Shown here in pieces: positions 1 through 11,270 of a DNA stretch of 36,295 bases. The DNA comes from Streptomyces albidochromogenes (lineage in GTDB: Bacteria; Actinomycetota; Actinomycetes; Streptomycetales; Streptomycetaceae), in contig NZ_VBVX01000031.1 of the NCBI RefSeq assembly GCF_005981925.1, positions 1 to 36,295 of the forward strand, written 5' to 3'. Every line of letters begins with the position of its first letter. Within the stretch, counting starts at the first letter, position 1. Made by a program: the position numbers and the translations under genes. The notes under the pieces were generated by a model. It saw only the letters and a list, made by a program, of their open reading frames with translations, was not told where the DNA came from and made no database searches.

Positions 1-559
<559 letters not shown>

Positions 560-643
560 TCACGCTGCTGGGGGCGTAGACGTGTCCGCCCGGGGCGCGT
601 GGCCCTGCGTACGCCCCCTGAGGCCAGGGATCGTGACGGCCCA

Positions 644-649
644 TAGACT
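644..649 (+). promoter_or_regulatory. Possible -10 element of fmt (TAGACT)
   Basis: TAGACT fits the Streptomyces TAnnnT -10 pattern and lies 62 bp before the fmt ATG. No convincing -35 is present 17-18 bp upstream, so this is a weak call. The rest of the gap (416-710) holds the inverted repeat at 520-537 and no gene that I can support. Confidence 0.3.
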
Positions 650-710
650 GGTGCGTCCCTTGACGCCGCACCCGTTGCCGCCCTTCCTGCCCGAGAGGCC
701 CGCGCCACCG

Positions 711-1661
711 ATGAAGCTCGTCTTCGCAGGCACCCCCGAGGTCGCCGTACCCGCCCTGGACGCCCTGATCGCCTCCGACCGGCACGAGGTCGCCGCCGTG
801 GTCACCCGGCCGGACGCCCCGGCGGGACGCGGCCGCAGACTCGTCGCGAGCCCCGTCGCCGCGCGGGCGCAGGAGGCCGGGATCGAGGTGCTCAAGCCGG
901 TCCACCCGCGCGACGAGGACTTCCTCGCGCGGCTGCGCGAGATCGCGCCGGACTGCTGCCCCGTCGTCGCGTACGGCGCACTGCTCCCCAAGACGGCCCT
1001 CGACGTCCCCGCCAAGGGATGGGTGAACCTGCACTTCTCGCTGCTGCCGGCATGGCGTGGCGCCGCCCCGGTGCAGCACGCGATTCTCGCGGGCGACGAG
1101 GTCACGGGCGCGTCGACCTTCCTGATCGAGGAAGGGCTCGACTCCGGGCCGGTGTACGGCGTGCTCACCGAGCAGGTGCGTCCCACCGACACCAGCGGCG
1201 ACCTGCTCACCCGGCTCGCCTTCGCGGGCTCCGGCCTGCTCGCCGCCACCATGGACGGCATCGAGGACGGCACCCTGCACGCCGTACCGCAGTCCGCCGA
1301 GGGCATCACCCTCGCACCCAAGATCACCGTCGAGGACGCGCAGGTCGACTGGGCCGCGCCCGCGCTGCGCGTCGACCGCGTCGTGCGCGGCTGCACGCCC
1401 GCCCCCGGCGCCTGGACGGTGTTCCGGGGCGAGCGGCTCAAGCTGGTCTCCGTGAAGCCGCTGCCCGACCGCACGGATCTGGCCCTGGCTCCCGGTGAGC
1501 TGTCGGCGGGCAAGAAGAACGTGTACGCCGGCACCGGATCGCACCCCGTGGAACTGCTGTGGGTGCAGCCGCAGGGCAAGAAGCCGATGCTCGGCGCCGA
1601 CTGGGCGCGCGGCGTGCGGATCGCCCCGGGGGAGCACGTGGGCGCGGCGGACGTACGCTGA
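711..1661 (+). CDS. fmt: Methionyl-tRNA formyltransferase
   Basis: Transfers a formyl group from 10-formyl-tetrahydrofolate to Met-tRNAfMet, making the bacterial initiator tRNA in the cytoplasm. The 316-residue length is normal for the family. The N-terminal Rossmann domain begins [16 protein letters not shown]. The family signature [15 protein letters not shown] covers the expected Asn106 and His108, and GLDSG supplies Asp144, completing the catalytic Asn-His-Asp set. The C-terminal tRNA-binding domain follows from about residue 205. The reading frame is open upstream, but the ATG at 711 aligns with the family start. The nearest purine-rich stretch (GAGAGG, 693-698) is rather far from it. 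rsmB starts 37 bp downstream, so the two are probably co-transcribed. Confidence 0.97.
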   Translation: MKLVFAGTPEVAVPALDALIASDRHEVAAVVTRPDAPAGRGRRLVASPVAARAQEAGIEVLKPVHPRDEDFLARLREIAPDCCPVVAYGALLPKTALDVPAKGWVNLHFSLLPAWRGAAPVQHAILAGDEVTGASTFLIEEGLDSGPVYGVLTEQVRPTDTSGDLLTRLAFAGSGLLAATMDGIEDGTLHAVPQSAEGITLAPKITVEDAQVDWAAPALRVDRVVRGCTPAPGAWTVFRGERLKLVSVKPLPDRTDLALAPGELSAGKKNVYAGTGSHPVELLWVQPQGKKPMLGADWARGVRIAPGEHVGAADVR

Positions 1662-1698
1662 GAGGGTTCGTCCCCCTCTTCAGCGGAGCACCTTTTTC

Positions 1699-3159
1699 GT
1701 GAGTGACCAGCCAAGCAGCCCTCCCGCCAAGCGAACCGCCAAGCGTCCGGCCAAGCCGCACCGGCGCCCCAAGAAGGACCCGGTCCGCTTCCTCGCGTTC
1801 GAGGCGCTGCGCGCCGTCGACGAGCGCGACGCGTACGCCAACCTCGTCCTGCCGCCGCTGCTGAAGAAGGCCCGCGCCAAGGGCGACTTCGACGAGCGCG
1901 ACGCGGCCCTGGCGACCGAGCTGGTGTACGGGACGCTGCGCCGCCAGGGCACGTACGACGCGGTCGTCGCGGCGTGCGTCGACCGGCCGCTGCGCGAGGT
2001 GGACCCGCCGGTCCTCGACGTGCTGGCGCTCGGCGCGCACCAGCTCCTGGGCACCCGCATCCCGACGCACGCCGCCGTGTCGGCGAGCGTCGAGCTGGCG
2101 CGCGTGGTGCTCGGGGAGGGGCGCGCGAAGTTCGTCAACGCGGTGCTGCGGAAGATCTCAAAGCAGGACCTCGACGCCTGGGTGGAGCAGGTCGCCCCGC
2201 CGTACGACGACGACGCCGAGGCGCACCTGGCCGTCGTCCACTCCCACCCGCGCTGGATCGTCTCCGCCCTCTGGGACGCCCTCGGCGGCGGCCGCGCCGG
2301 CATCGAGGACCTGCTGGAGGCCGACAACGAGCGGCCCGAGGTGACGCTCGTCGCCCGCCCGGGCCGCTCCACCGCCGACGAACTGCTCGACGTGCTGGGC
2401 GAGGACTCCGGACTGCCGGGCCGCTGGTCCCCCTACGCCGTACGCCTGGCCGAGGGCGGCGAGCCGGGCGCCATCGCGGCCGTCCAGGAGGGCCGGGCCG
2501 GGGTCCAGGACGAAGGCAGCCAGCTGGTCGCCGTCGCACTCGCGAACGCTCCCGTCGAGGGGCGCGACGAGCGCTGGCTCGACGGCTGCGCCGGGCCCGG
2601 CGGCAAGGCCGCCATGCTGGCCGGACTCGCCGCCGAGCGCGGAGCGGCGCTGCTCGCCTCCGAGAAGCAGCCGCACCGCGCCCGCCTCGTCGAGCGCACG
2701 CTGGCGGGCAACCCGGGGCCGTACCAGGTGGTCGCCGCCGACGGCACGCGCCCGCCGTGGCTTCCGGGCTCCTTCGACCGCGTCCTGATGGACGTCCCGT
2801 GCTCCGGGCTCGGCGCCCTGCGCCGCCGCCCCGAGGCGCGCTGGCGCCGCCGCGCCGAGGACCTCGAGGGGTTCGCCCCGCTCCAGCGCGGGCTGCTGCG
2901 CGAGGCGCTGAGCGCGGTGCGGGTCGGCGGAATCGTCGGGTACGCCACCTGCTCGCCGCACCTCGCGGAGACCCGCGTCGTGGTCGACGACGTGCTCAAG
3001 GGGCGCGGCGGTCACCAGCCGGCCGAGGCCGAGTGGATCGACGCCAGGCCGCTGCTGCCCGGCGTACCGGCCCTGGGCGACGGACCCGACGTACAGCTGT
3101 GGCCGCACCTGCACGGCACGGACGCGATGTACCTGGCGCTGCTGCGGCGGACCGCTTAG
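1699..3159 (+). CDS. rsmB: 16S rRNA (cytosine-967 C5)-methyltransferase RsmB
   Basis: Methylates C967 (E. coli numbering) of 16S rRNA using S-adenosylmethionine. The protein has 486 residues. A Lys/Pro-rich basic extension of about 27 residues comes first, then a NusB-like RNA-binding domain (about 28-165), then the methyltransferase domain. The SAM loop is LDGCAGPGGKAA near residue 294. The two catalytic cysteines of the RNA m5C family are present: Cys368 in DVPCSGLG and Cys418 in YATCSPH. I chose the GTG at 1699, preceded by a GCGGAGC stretch; the frame is open further upstream but that part overlaps fmt and is not family-like. fmt-rsmB (also called sun) is a common actinobacterial pair. 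Confidence 0.95.
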   Translation: MSDQPSSPPAKRTAKRPAKPHRRPKKDPVRFLAFEALRAVDERDAYANLVLPPLLKKARAKGDFDERDAALATELVYGTLRRQGTYDAVVAACVDRPLREVDPPVLDVLALGAHQLLGTRIPTHAAVSASVELARVVLGEGRAKFVNAVLRKISKQDLDAWVEQVAPPYDDDAEAHLAVVHSHPRWIVSALWDALGGGRAGIEDLLEADNERPEVTLVARPGRSTADELLDVLGEDSGLPGRWSPYAVRLAEGGEPGAIAAVQEGRAGVQDEGSQLVAVALANAPVEGRDERWLDGCAGPGGKAAMLAGLAAERGAALLASEKQPHRARLVERTLAGNPGPYQVVAADGTRPPWLPGSFDRVLMDVPCSGLGALRRRPEARWRRRAEDLEGFAPLQRGLLREALSAVRVGGIVGYATCSPHLAETRVVVDDVLKGRGGHQPAEAEWIDARPLLPGVPALGDGPDVQLWPHLHGTDAMYLALLRRTA

Positions 3160-3212
3160 CCAGGGGCGTTCCCGAGTGGGGCGATCGTCGACTTTCGGGG
3201 AACCTGGGGCGT

Positions 3213-3749
3213 ATGGGAAAGACCGCTCTCATCGTCATCGACATGATCACCACTTATGACCATGACGACGCGGAGCTGCTGCTCCCCTCGGCGCGCGAGG
3301 CCGTCCCGGCGATCGTCCGGCTGCTCAAGCGCGCCCGGGAGAGCGGCGTTCCGGTCATCTACGTGAACGACAACTTCGGCGAGTGGCGCTCCCACCACGG
3401 TGAGATCGTCGACACGGCCCTGTCGGGGCCGCACGCGGAGCTGGTGCGGCCCCTCCAGCCGGACGGCGACTCGCTGTTCGTGGTCAAGGCGCGCCATTCG
3501 ATCTTCTTCGAGACGCCGCTCGGCTACCTGCTCAGCTCCCTGGGGGCCGACCACGTGGTGCTGTGCGGCCAGGTCACCGAGCAGTGCGTGCTGTACTCGG
3601 CGCTCGACGCGCACATCCGGCACCTGCGGGTCACCGTCCCCCGCGACGCCGTGGCGCACATCCATCCGCCGCTCGCGGACGCCGCGCTGGAGATGATGCG
3701 GCGCAACATGCACGCCGAGATCGTGGACGGCGACGACATCGAGTGGTGA
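3213..3749 (+). CDS. Isochorismatase-family cysteine hydrolase
   Basis: A 178-residue single-domain protein of the isochorismatase/nicotinamidase superfamily. The catalytic triad is visible: Asp10 in IVIDMI, Lys92 in VVKARHSIF and Cys125 in VTEQCVLY, with the typical cis-peptide region just before the cysteine. Members hydrolyse small amides, ureides or vinyl ethers; the substrate cannot be read from the sequence. It lies 53 bp after rsmB and faces the MMPL gene tail-to-tail with 13 bp between the stop codons. No strong ribosome site precedes the ATG (a GGGG run only). Confidence 0.88.
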   Translation: MGKTALIVIDMITTYDHDDAELLLPSAREAVPAIVRLLKRARESGVPVIYVNDNFGEWRSHHGEIVDTALSGPHAELVRPLQPDGDSLFVVKARHSIFFETPLGYLLSSLGADHVVLCGQVTEQCVLYSALDAHIRHLRVTVPRDAVAHIHPPLADAALEMMRRNMHAEIVDGDDIEW

Positions 3750-3762
3750 GCGGGGGCGCGCC

Positions 3763-5883
3763 CTACCGGCCCTCGCGGGCCATCCGGTGCGGCCACCACA
3801 CCTTCCGGCCGGTGTCCAGGAACAGCGCCGGCACCAGTACGGACCGTACGACGAGGGTGTCGAGCAGCACGCCCAGCGCGACCGCGAAGCCGATCTCGGC
3901 GAAGGCCACCAGCGGCAGCGTGCCCAGGGCGGCGAAGGTGCCCGCCAGGACGAGGCCGGCCGACGTGATGACCGCGCCGGTGGTCGCGAGGCCCGTCACC
4001 ACGCCCGCCCTGGTGCCCTGGCGCCGGGCCTCCTCGCGGATCCGGGTGGACAGGAAGATGTTGTAGTCGATGCCCAGCGCCACCAGGAACACGAAGACGA
4101 ACAGCGGGAAGTCGGTCGTCTCGCCCGCGTAGTCGAAGACGTACCGGAAGGCGAGCGCGCTCAGCCCGAGGGCGGCGGCGAACGACAGCACAACCGTGCC
4201 GATCAGCAGCAGCGGCGCGACCAGCGAGCGCAGCAGCACCATGAGCACCAGCAGCACCACGATCAGCACCAGCGGGATGATCAGAACGTTGTCGTGGGTG
4301 GTGGCCTCGTCCATGTCCAGGAGCGCCGCCGTGCCGCCGCCCACCCGGGCGTCGGCGTCCGGGACGGCGTGCACCGCCTCCCGTACCCGCTCCACCGTGT
4401 CCTTGGCGGCCGCGCTGTCGGCGCCCTGCGTCATCGTGGCTTCGAGCAGCACCCGGCCGTCGTGCACGGGTTTGGTGCCGGGCGGGACGGTGAGCGACCC
4501 GGGCACCACCCCGTCGGCCCGCGCCACGGCCTCGCCGACCTGCCCGGCCTGCTCGGCGTTGCTCACGACGACGAGGGGGCTGCCGCTGCCCGCCGGGAAG
4601 TACCGGTTCTGGACCTCCTGCCCGGTGATCGCGTCGGGTTTGCCCGTGAAGGCGTCCGCGTTGCTGACGCCCTCGGCCCGCAACTGCGTCAGACCGAGCG
4701 CGAAGACGGCGAGCACGAGGGCCGTGACGCCCCAGACGGCCCTCGGGCGACGGGCGATCCGCCGTCCGGTGCGGGCCCAGATCCCGCGCTCGGTGGGCTC
4801 GGGCGAGCCGAGACGCGGGATCACAGGCCAGAAGATCCAGCGCCCGAAGATCACCAGGAGGGCCGGGAACAGCGTCAGCATGGCCAGGAGGGCGACCGCG
4901 ACGCCGATCGCGGCGACCGGACCGAGCCCGCTGGTCGAGTTCATGTCGGCGAACATCAGCACCAGCATGCCGAGCACCACGGTCGCGCCACTGGCCAGCA
5001 CGGCGGGCCCGGCCCGGTGCAGGGCGAGCGCCATCGCCTCGTGCCGGTCCTCGTGACGGCGCAGTTCCTCGCGGTAGCGGGCCACCAGCAGCAGGGCGTA
5101 GTCCGTCCCGGCGCCGAAGACGAGGACCGTCAGGATGCCCGCGCTCTGCCCGTTGACGGTCAGGTCGGCGTGTTCGGCCAGGAGGTAGATCAGCGCCTGC
5201 GCGGCCGCCAGCGCGCCGATCACCGCGACGACGGGGACCACCAGGAGCGTCGGACTGCGGTAGGTGATCAGCAGCATCACGATCACCACGCCGAGGGCCG
5301 CGAGCAGCAGGGTGGAGTCGATGCCCTCGAACGCCTCGGAGAACGCGGCGGAGGTGCCGCCCGGGCCGGTGATGTGGACCGCGAGCCCGCCTTCGCCGGT
5401 GCCGCTCTGCGCCCGCAGGGAGTCGACGGCGGGCGCCAGCCGCTCCCAGCCCTTCTCGTCCATCGTGATCGGTACGAAGACCTCCGCGGCCCGCGGGTCG
5501 ACGGGCCGGTCCAGCACGGGACCCCGCGTCTCGGCGCCGCGCAGCCCGTGGTCCCTCAATTGCCTGAACGCCGCGACGTCCTCGGCGATGCGCGCGCGGT
5601 CGGCGGGCGTGAGGCCGCTCTCGCGCGCGTACACGACGACCGCCGGGATGACCTCGGGCCGGAACTCCTCTGCCTCCTGGAGGACTTGGGTCGACTCGGC
5701 CCTGCCGGGGAGCCAGGAGGCGGAGTCGTTGTCCTGGGCGTCGGTGAGCCGGGCCGCCAGCGGGAAGGCCAGCATGATCACCACCAGCCACAGCACCACC
5801 ACGACCCACTTGCTGCGCCGCCCGCAGACCAGCTGGGCGACCCCTCGGCGAGACGGCGTTGACAGCTCCTGCGTCTTCGGCAC
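3763..5883 (-). CDS. MMPL-family RND exporter
   Basis: A 706-residue membrane protein of the MMPL/HAE4 branch of RND transporters, expected to export lipids or hydrophobic compounds by proton antiport. It shows two repeats of one helix, a large extracytoplasmic domain and five helices. The proton-relay motif GxxxDYxx(F/L) occurs in both halves (GAGTDYALLL and ALGIDYNIFL), each followed by an Arg/Glu-rich cytoplasmic loop (ARYREELRR, TRIREEARR). The first helix is WVVVVLWLVVIMLAFPLAA. I chose the GTG at 5883 because an AGGGGG ribosome site lies just upstream; the open frame continues another kilobase antisense to rpe and is not coding. Divergent from rpe. The substrate is unknown. Confidence 0.92.
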   Translation of the reverse strand: MPKTQELSTPSRRGVAQLVCGRRSKWVVVVLWLVVIMLAFPLAARLTDAQDNDSASWLPGRAESTQVLQEAEEFRPEVIPAVVVYARESGLTPADRARIAEDVAAFRQLRDHGLRGAETRGPVLDRPVDPRAAEVFVPITMDEKGWERLAPAVDSLRAQSGTGEGGLAVHITGPGGTSAAFSEAFEGIDSTLLLAALGVVIVMLLITYRSPTLLVVPVVAVIGALAAAQALIYLLAEHADLTVNGQSAGILTVLVFGAGTDYALLLVARYREELRRHEDRHEAMALALHRAGPAVLASGATVVLGMLVLMFADMNSTSGLGPVAAIGVAVALLAMLTLFPALLVIFGRWIFWPVIPRLGSPEPTERGIWARTGRRIARRPRAVWGVTALVLAVFALGLTQLRAEGVSNADAFTGKPDAITGQEVQNRYFPAGSGSPLVVVSNAEQAGQVGEAVARADGVVPGSLTVPPGTKPVHDGRVLLEATMTQGADSAAAKDTVERVREAVHAVPDADARVGGGTAALLDMDEATTHDNVLIIPLVLIVVLLVLMVLLRSLVAPLLLIGTVVLSFAAALGLSALAFRYVFDYAGETTDFPLFVFVFLVALGIDYNIFLSTRIREEARRQGTRAGVVTGLATTGAVITSAGLVLAGTFAALGTLPLVAFAEIGFAVALGVLLDTLVVRSVLVPALFLDTGRKVWWPHRMAREGR

Positions 5884-5968
5884 GGCGCCCCCTGCGGCCA
5901 GGTGTCGGGTCCGTTGTCGCGGGCCGAATCGCCAGGATTGCGCGGTGTGTGCTGATCCCGGGCGCCGC

Positions 5969-5989
5969 TGGTCCGTACCGATGGGACCA
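5969..5989. promoter_or_regulatory. Inverted repeat TGGTCC-N9-GGACCA
   Basis: TGGTCC (5969-5974) and GGACCA (5984-5989) form an exact 6-bp dyad in the 147-bp divergent gap between the MMPL exporter (start 5883) and rpe (start 6031). The position fits an operator for one or both genes. The regulator is unknown and I see no clear -35/-10 pair here. Confidence 0.35.
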
Positions 5990-6030
5990 CCGGGGCGAGG
6001 AAGTGCCCCGGAACGTGGCAGGCTTGGCCC

Positions 6031-6717
6031 ATGGCTGTTCAGATCAATCCCAGTATCCTCTCCGCAGACTTCTCCCGCCTGGCGGAGGAGGCGAAGGCCG
6101 TCGAGGGCGCCGACTGGCTCCATGTCGACGTGATGGACAACCACTTCGTCCCCAACCTCACGCTGGGCGTCCCGATCGTGGAGTCCCTCAGCCGCGCGAC
6201 GGACATCCCGCTGGACTGCCACCTGATGATCGAGGACGCCGATCGCTGGGCCCCGCAGTACGTGGAGGCGGGCGCCGGGTCGGTCACCTTCCACGCCGAG
6301 GCGTGCGCCGCCCCCGTACGCACGGCGCGTGAGATCCGCGCCAAGGGGGCCCGGGCGTCCATGGCGCTGAAGCCGGCCACGCCCATCGAGCCGTACGAGG
6401 ACCTGCTCCCCGAGCTCGACATGCTGCTGATCATGACCGTGGAGCCGGGCTTCGGCGGCCAGGCGTTCCTCGACATCATGCTGCCGAAGATCCGCCGTAC
6501 CCGTGAGCTGATCTCCAAGCACGGCCTGGAGCTGTGGCTGCAGGTGGACGGCGGCGTGTCGGCGTCGACGATCGAGCGCTGCGCGGAGGCCGGCGCGGAC
6601 GTCTTCGTCGCCGGTTCGGCCGTCTACGGCACCGACGACCCGGCCGCCGCGGTGCGCATGCTGCGCAACCAGGCGACCGAGACCACGGCCACGGCCGGCT
6701 GGGCATGCGACCACTGA
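6031..6717 (+). CDS. rpe: Ribulose-phosphate 3-epimerase
   Basis: Interconverts D-ribulose 5-phosphate and D-xylulose 5-phosphate in the pentose phosphate pathway. The protein has 228 residues and a TIM-barrel fold. Metal and catalytic residues are visible: His31 and Asp33 in [13 protein letters not shown], His64 in DCHLMI, and Asp173 in LQVDGGVS. The phosphate-binding ends [10 protein letters not shown] and [10 protein letters not shown] are intact. The ATG at 6031 matches the conserved [10 protein letters not shown] start. It is followed by a sugar-sensing regulator 103 bp downstream on the same strand. Confidence 0.97.
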   Translation: MAVQINPSILSADFSRLAEEAKAVEGADWLHVDVMDNHFVPNLTLGVPIVESLSRATDIPLDCHLMIEDADRWAPQYVEAGAGSVTFHAEACAAPVRTAREIRAKGARASMALKPATPIEPYEDLLPELDMLLIMTVEPGFGGQAFLDIMLPKIRRTRELISKHGLELWLQVDGGVSASTIERCAEAGADVFVAGSAVYGTDDPAAAVRMLRNQATETTATAGWACDH

Positions 6718-6820
6718 GCCACGGCTCGGTGAACGCCGCCCTTCGGGGCTGATCAAGGTCTCGCTGATCTGACAGGATGAACAGCGAGCCCAGAGTGTGA
6801 ACAGCAGTGAGGAGATCGCG

Positions 6821-7879
6821 GTGTCTGCAATGTCGGCGGGCCGGTCAGCCCTGCGGATGGGACCCGCAGAGCTGGTCCAGGCGGCGGCCATGGCCCGCCG
6901 CTTCTACCTGGAGGGCAAGTCCAAGATCCAGATCGCCGAGGAGTTCGGCGTCAGCCGCTTCAAGGTGGCCCGGGTCCTGGAGACTGCCCTGGAGCGCGAT
7001 CTCGTACGGATCGAGATCAGGGTGCCCGCCGAGCTGGACGCGGAGCGCTCCGACGCGCTGCGCGCCCGCTACGGCCTGCGGCACGCGGTCGTCGTCGAGT
7101 CCCCGGCCGACGCCACCGAGGACGCCCTCCCCGGATCTCCCGGCTTCGCCGGCAGCGCGCCCACCGACCCCGAGAACCTCGGCGAGGTCGCGGCCGACCT
7201 GCTCGGCGAGCTGGTGAACGAGGGCGACGTACTCGGTCTCGCCTGGGGCCGCTCCACCATCCACATGGCGGCGGCGCTGCACCAGCTGCCGCCGTGCACC
7301 GTCGTCCAGCTGACCGGCGTGTACGACGCGGGGACGGCGGAACGCGGCTCGGTGGAGGCGGTGCGCCGCGCGGCGCAGGTCTCCGGCGGCGAGGCGCACC
7401 CGATCTACGCCCCGATGCTGCTGCCCGACCCGGCGACCGCGGCGGCGCTGCGCAGCCAGACCGGTATCGCACGTGCCTTCGAGTACTTCGACAAGGTGAC
7501 CGTCGCCGCCGTGTCCATCGGCTCGTGGGAGCCGGGCATCTCGACGGTCCACGACATGCTCTCCGACGAGGAGCGCGCGCACTACGCCTCGCTGGGCGTC
7601 GCGGCCGAGATGTCCGCGCACCTCTTCGACGCGCAGGGCCGCCGCGTCGGGCGCGACCTCGGCGAGCGGTGCATCACCGTCGAGGCGGACCGGCTGCGGC
7701 GCATCCCCGAGGTGGTGGCCATCGCGGGCGGCCTGCGCAAGGCCGCCGCCATCGACGCCGTACTCAGATCCGGCCTGGTCACCAGCCTGGTCACGGACAC
7801 CGCCGCGGCCGACTACCTGCTGAGCGAGACCGGGTCGGCGCCCCGGCCCGCGCTGGACCGGGCCGACCCGGACGACTGA
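6821..7879 (+). CDS. SorC/DeoR-type sugar-binding transcriptional regulator
   Basis: A 352-residue regulator. The N-terminal helix-turn-helix (KSKIQIAEEFGVSRFKVARVLETA) is followed from about residue 65 by the SorC sugar-binding domain, an isomerase-like fold that senses phosphorylated sugars. Typical pieces are LGLAWGRSTIHMAAAL, VVQLTGVYDAG and the C-terminal VVAIAGGLRKAAAIDAVLRSGLVTS. I chose the GTG at 6821 because GAGGAG (6809-6814) lies six bases upstream; a GTG at 6797 in the same frame lacks such a site. It lies between rpe and guaB1, so a pentose-phosphate effector is plausible, but this is inference. Confidence 0.88.
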   Translation: MSAMSAGRSALRMGPAELVQAAAMARRFYLEGKSKIQIAEEFGVSRFKVARVLETALERDLVRIEIRVPAELDAERSDALRARYGLRHAVVVESPADATEDALPGSPGFAGSAPTDPENLGEVAADLLGELVNEGDVLGLAWGRSTIHMAAALHQLPPCTVVQLTGVYDAGTAERGSVEAVRRAAQVSGGEAHPIYAPMLLPDPATAAALRSQTGIARAFEYFDKVTVAAVSIGSWEPGISTVHDMLSDEERAHYASLGVAAEMSAHLFDAQGRRVGRDLGERCITVEADRLRRIPEVVAIAGGLRKAAAIDAVLRSGLVTSLVTDTAAADYLLSETGSAPRPALDRADPDD

Positions 7880-7980
7880 GGCGAAGGAGCGCGGTTCGGA
7901 GGATCCGACGAGCGCACCCCCCGCGGCCTGGACGATCGGCCCGGAGGGTGTTCCGGCATGGGCATGGGACACTGAAGTAC

Positions 7981-9485
<1,505 letters not shown>

Positions 9486-9506
9486 CCTCCGGCAGTCGTC
9501 GTGTCG

Positions 9507-9546
9507 CCACTGGCCGGTTCCCGCTCGCGCGGGGACCGGCCAGTGG
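9507..9546. terminator. Bidirectional terminator between guaB1 and the ATPase gene
   Basis: An 18-bp inverted repeat with a four-base loop: left arm 9507-9524 (CCACTGGCCGGTTCCCGC) and right arm 9529-9546, with one G-T wobble. It lies between two convergent genes. There is no U tract, as is usual for Streptomyces terminators. Confidence 0.85.
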
Positions 9547-9557
9547 TCTGTACGCGC

Positions 9558-9929
9558 TCAGTACGCCTCGGCGGGGCGCGGCCAGATCGCCCGTACGCGC
9601 TTGCCCTCGGGCAGCGGCCGGACCTCGACCCGGCCCGCGAGCCGCTGCACCATGTGCCAGCCGAACCCGCCGCCGCCCCCGAAGTCCGGCTCGCGGGGCA
9701 CCGGCGGCTGGTCGCTGGAGTCGTCCAGCTCCACCACCAGCTCCTCCCGGCCCGCGTGGAGGGTCAGGCGCCACCAGCCGGAGGTGTGCCGAACGGCGTT
9801 GGCGACCAGCTCGCTGACGACGAGCAGCACCGCCTCGAGATCGGCCCAGGGGCAGTGCCGGGAAACGTAGTCTGCGGCGGCCTGCCTGGCCGTCGCGGTG
9901 TCTTGCCGGGGTGAGTCCAGGACAACCAT
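9558..9929 (-). CDS. RsbW-like ATP-binding protein (anti-sigma kinase type)
   Basis: A 123-residue stand-alone HATPase domain of the RsbW/SpoIIAB type, very numerous in Streptomyces. The N box is ELVANAVRHT, the G1 box lies in LVVELDDSSDQPP, and the glycine-rich ATP lid is GGGGGFGWHMVQRL. Such proteins bind or phosphorylate sigma factors or anti-sigma antagonists; no partner gene is adjacent. I chose the ATG at 9929 because GAGGAG (9936-9941, reverse strand) lies six bases upstream; an in-frame ATG at 9947 would add six residues and lacks a site. It lies 74 bp downstream of the SGNH gene on the same strand. Confidence 0.88.
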   Translation of the reverse strand: MVVLDSPRQDTATARQAAADYVSRHCPWADLEAVLLVVSELVANAVRHTSGWWRLTLHAGREELVVELDDSSDQPPVPREPDFGGGGGFGWHMVQRLAGRVEVRPLPEGKRVRAIWPRPAEAY

Positions 9930-10003
9930 CGGCGGCTCCTCAGTCATCTAGGACTCACCTACCCGCCCTCCACCGTCCCATGACCCTCCGGCCCCTCCCG
10001 TAC

Positions 10004-11074
10004 TCACGCCGTGGGCGAACACGGCGGGCCGCCCGGCGGCGGAACGAAACCCGCGTCCCGCAGCGCGGCGGCGACCGCCTGCGCCATCAGGGCGTGGCCC
10101 GCGTCGTTCGGGTGCAGCCCGTCCGCCAGATGCTCCGGGCCGAGGACGGGACGGCCGGGCAGCAGCACGAGGCGGTCGTCGCCCTCGGCGACGAGGGCCC
10201 GTGCGGCGTCCTCCAGGGCGGTGCGCAGGTCGGCGAGGGTGGCGCCCAGGGCGTTGCGGGTCTCCTCGGCCTCGGGGCGCAGCACGGGGGAGAGGACGAG
10301 CAGCGGGGTGTCCGGATGCCCCTCGCGTACGAGGCCGACGAAGGCCCGCGCGGTCTCGTACAGCAGGGGCGCCGAGAACGGCGTGCGGGACCAGCAGTTG
10401 GTGCCGAAGGCGAGCGTCAGCAGCTCGGCGGGCAGGCCCGCGATCTGCTGGGCGACGGCGAGCTCGCCCCGGCCGGCGCCCGCGTGCCCGAGGTTCACGG
10501 CGTCCAGGCCCAGCGCCCGGCCGGCCGCCGCGGGCCAGGCGTGGGCGGGACGGGTGGACCACCAGCCCTCGGTGATCGAGTCGCCGTGCACCAGCCAGCG
10601 CGGCTGGGCCGGGGCCGGGGCGAGCGTCCCCCCGACCGGGCGCAGGCCCAGGATCTCGGGGCACTGGCTCTCCGGCGGGTGCACCGTGAACCGGCCGCCG
10701 CGGCGCTCCGGCAGCCCGATCCGTACGACCGCCTCCCGCTCCGGGTCCTCGGTGACCTCCGTGACCAGGGCGCCGTCGTGCCAGAGCGCGAAGGTGTGGG
10801 CGAGGTCGCGCAGCGATTCGCCGGGCCCGGGCAGGGCGGCGCGGTAGCGGATGTCGAGGGCGGTGGCGCCCCGCGCGGTGAACTCCAGCCGCACCCCGAC
10901 GGGCACGGCGGCGCGCTCGGCGGTGTCCCAGGGCAGCCGGTCCAGGTCACCGGGGTCGGCGCGCACCACGCGGCCGCCGTCACGCCAGGCCACCCCGCGC
11001 AGGTAGGGGGCGGGGTCCAGCCAGCCCTCGGCGTCCGCGAGGCCGTGGTCGGCCGCTCGGTCGGTCGTCGTCAT
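10004..11074 (-). CDS. SGNH/GDSL-family esterase with N-terminal beta domain
   Basis: A 356-residue hydrolase. The C-terminal SGNH domain shows block I HGDSITEG with the nucleophile Ser166, block III FGTNCW, and block V DGLHPNDAGH with the catalytic Asp and His. Residues 1-150 form a beta-rich region like the jelly-roll of CE2-type carbohydrate esterases, so a sugar-ester or polysaccharide deacetylase role is possible. No signal peptide is visible, so the enzyme is probably cytoplasmic. The ATG at 11074 has GGAGG five bases upstream (reverse strand). It diverges from the amino-acid permease across a 305-bp gap, and its substrate is unknown. Confidence 0.85.
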   Translation of the reverse strand: MTTTDRAADHGLADAEGWLDPAPYLRGVAWRDGGRVVRADPGDLDRLPWDTAERAAVPVGVRLEFTARGATALDIRYRAALPGPGESLRDLAHTFALWHDGALVTEVTEDPEREAVVRIGLPERRGGRFTVHPPESQCPEILGLRPVGGTLAPAPAQPRWLVHGDSITEGWWSTRPAHAWPAAAGRALGLDAVNLGHAGAGRGELAVAQQIAGLPAELLTLAFGTNCWSRTPFSAPLLYETARAFVGLVREGHPDTPLLVLSPVLRPEAEETRNALGATLADLRTALEDAARALVAEGDDRLVLLPGRPVLGPEHLADGLHPNDAGHALMAQAVAAALRDAGFVPPPGGPPCSPTA

Positions 11075-11154
11075 GGTCGCCTCCGGTCGTGGGGTGCGTA
11101 CGGCGGTCGACGGGCCTCCGCCGTACCGGACAAAAGGGATATCGAAAGGTGAGG

Positions 11155-11250
11155 CGCAACAAAAAGCCATGTGTCGCGGTCGTGCGCAATGATCGTCCGT
11201 CGGTACGCAAGGTTGCTGCATTACGGATGTGAACGCACACCTCGTAGGCT
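11155..11250 (+). promoter_or_regulatory. Permease promoter with three phased CGCAA elements
   Basis: CGCAA occurs at 11155, 11185 and 11206 on the same strand, spaced 30 and 21 bp. The last lies within GTCGGTACGCAA (11199-11210) and forms GCAA-GG-TTGC. Ten bases later comes a -35-like TTACGG (11221-11226), an 18-bp spacer and the -10 TAGGCT (11245-11250). The same arrangement recurs upstream of the amidase (13476-13573). I infer sites for the Lrp-type regulator encoded after the permease. Confidence 0.6.
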
Positions 11251-11270
11251 TCGCGCTGTACGTGGAGTGG

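Noticed and set aside
3787..5862. 691-codon forward frame antisense to the MMPL gene
   Set aside because: The composition is Gly/Arg/Asp/His repeats typical of GC-rich antisense frames, and the reverse strand has clear RND motifs.
5884..6891. Upstream extension of the MMPL frame (1042 codons in total)
   Set aside because: It runs antisense through rpe, lacks membrane segments, and a good ribosome site supports the GTG at 5883.
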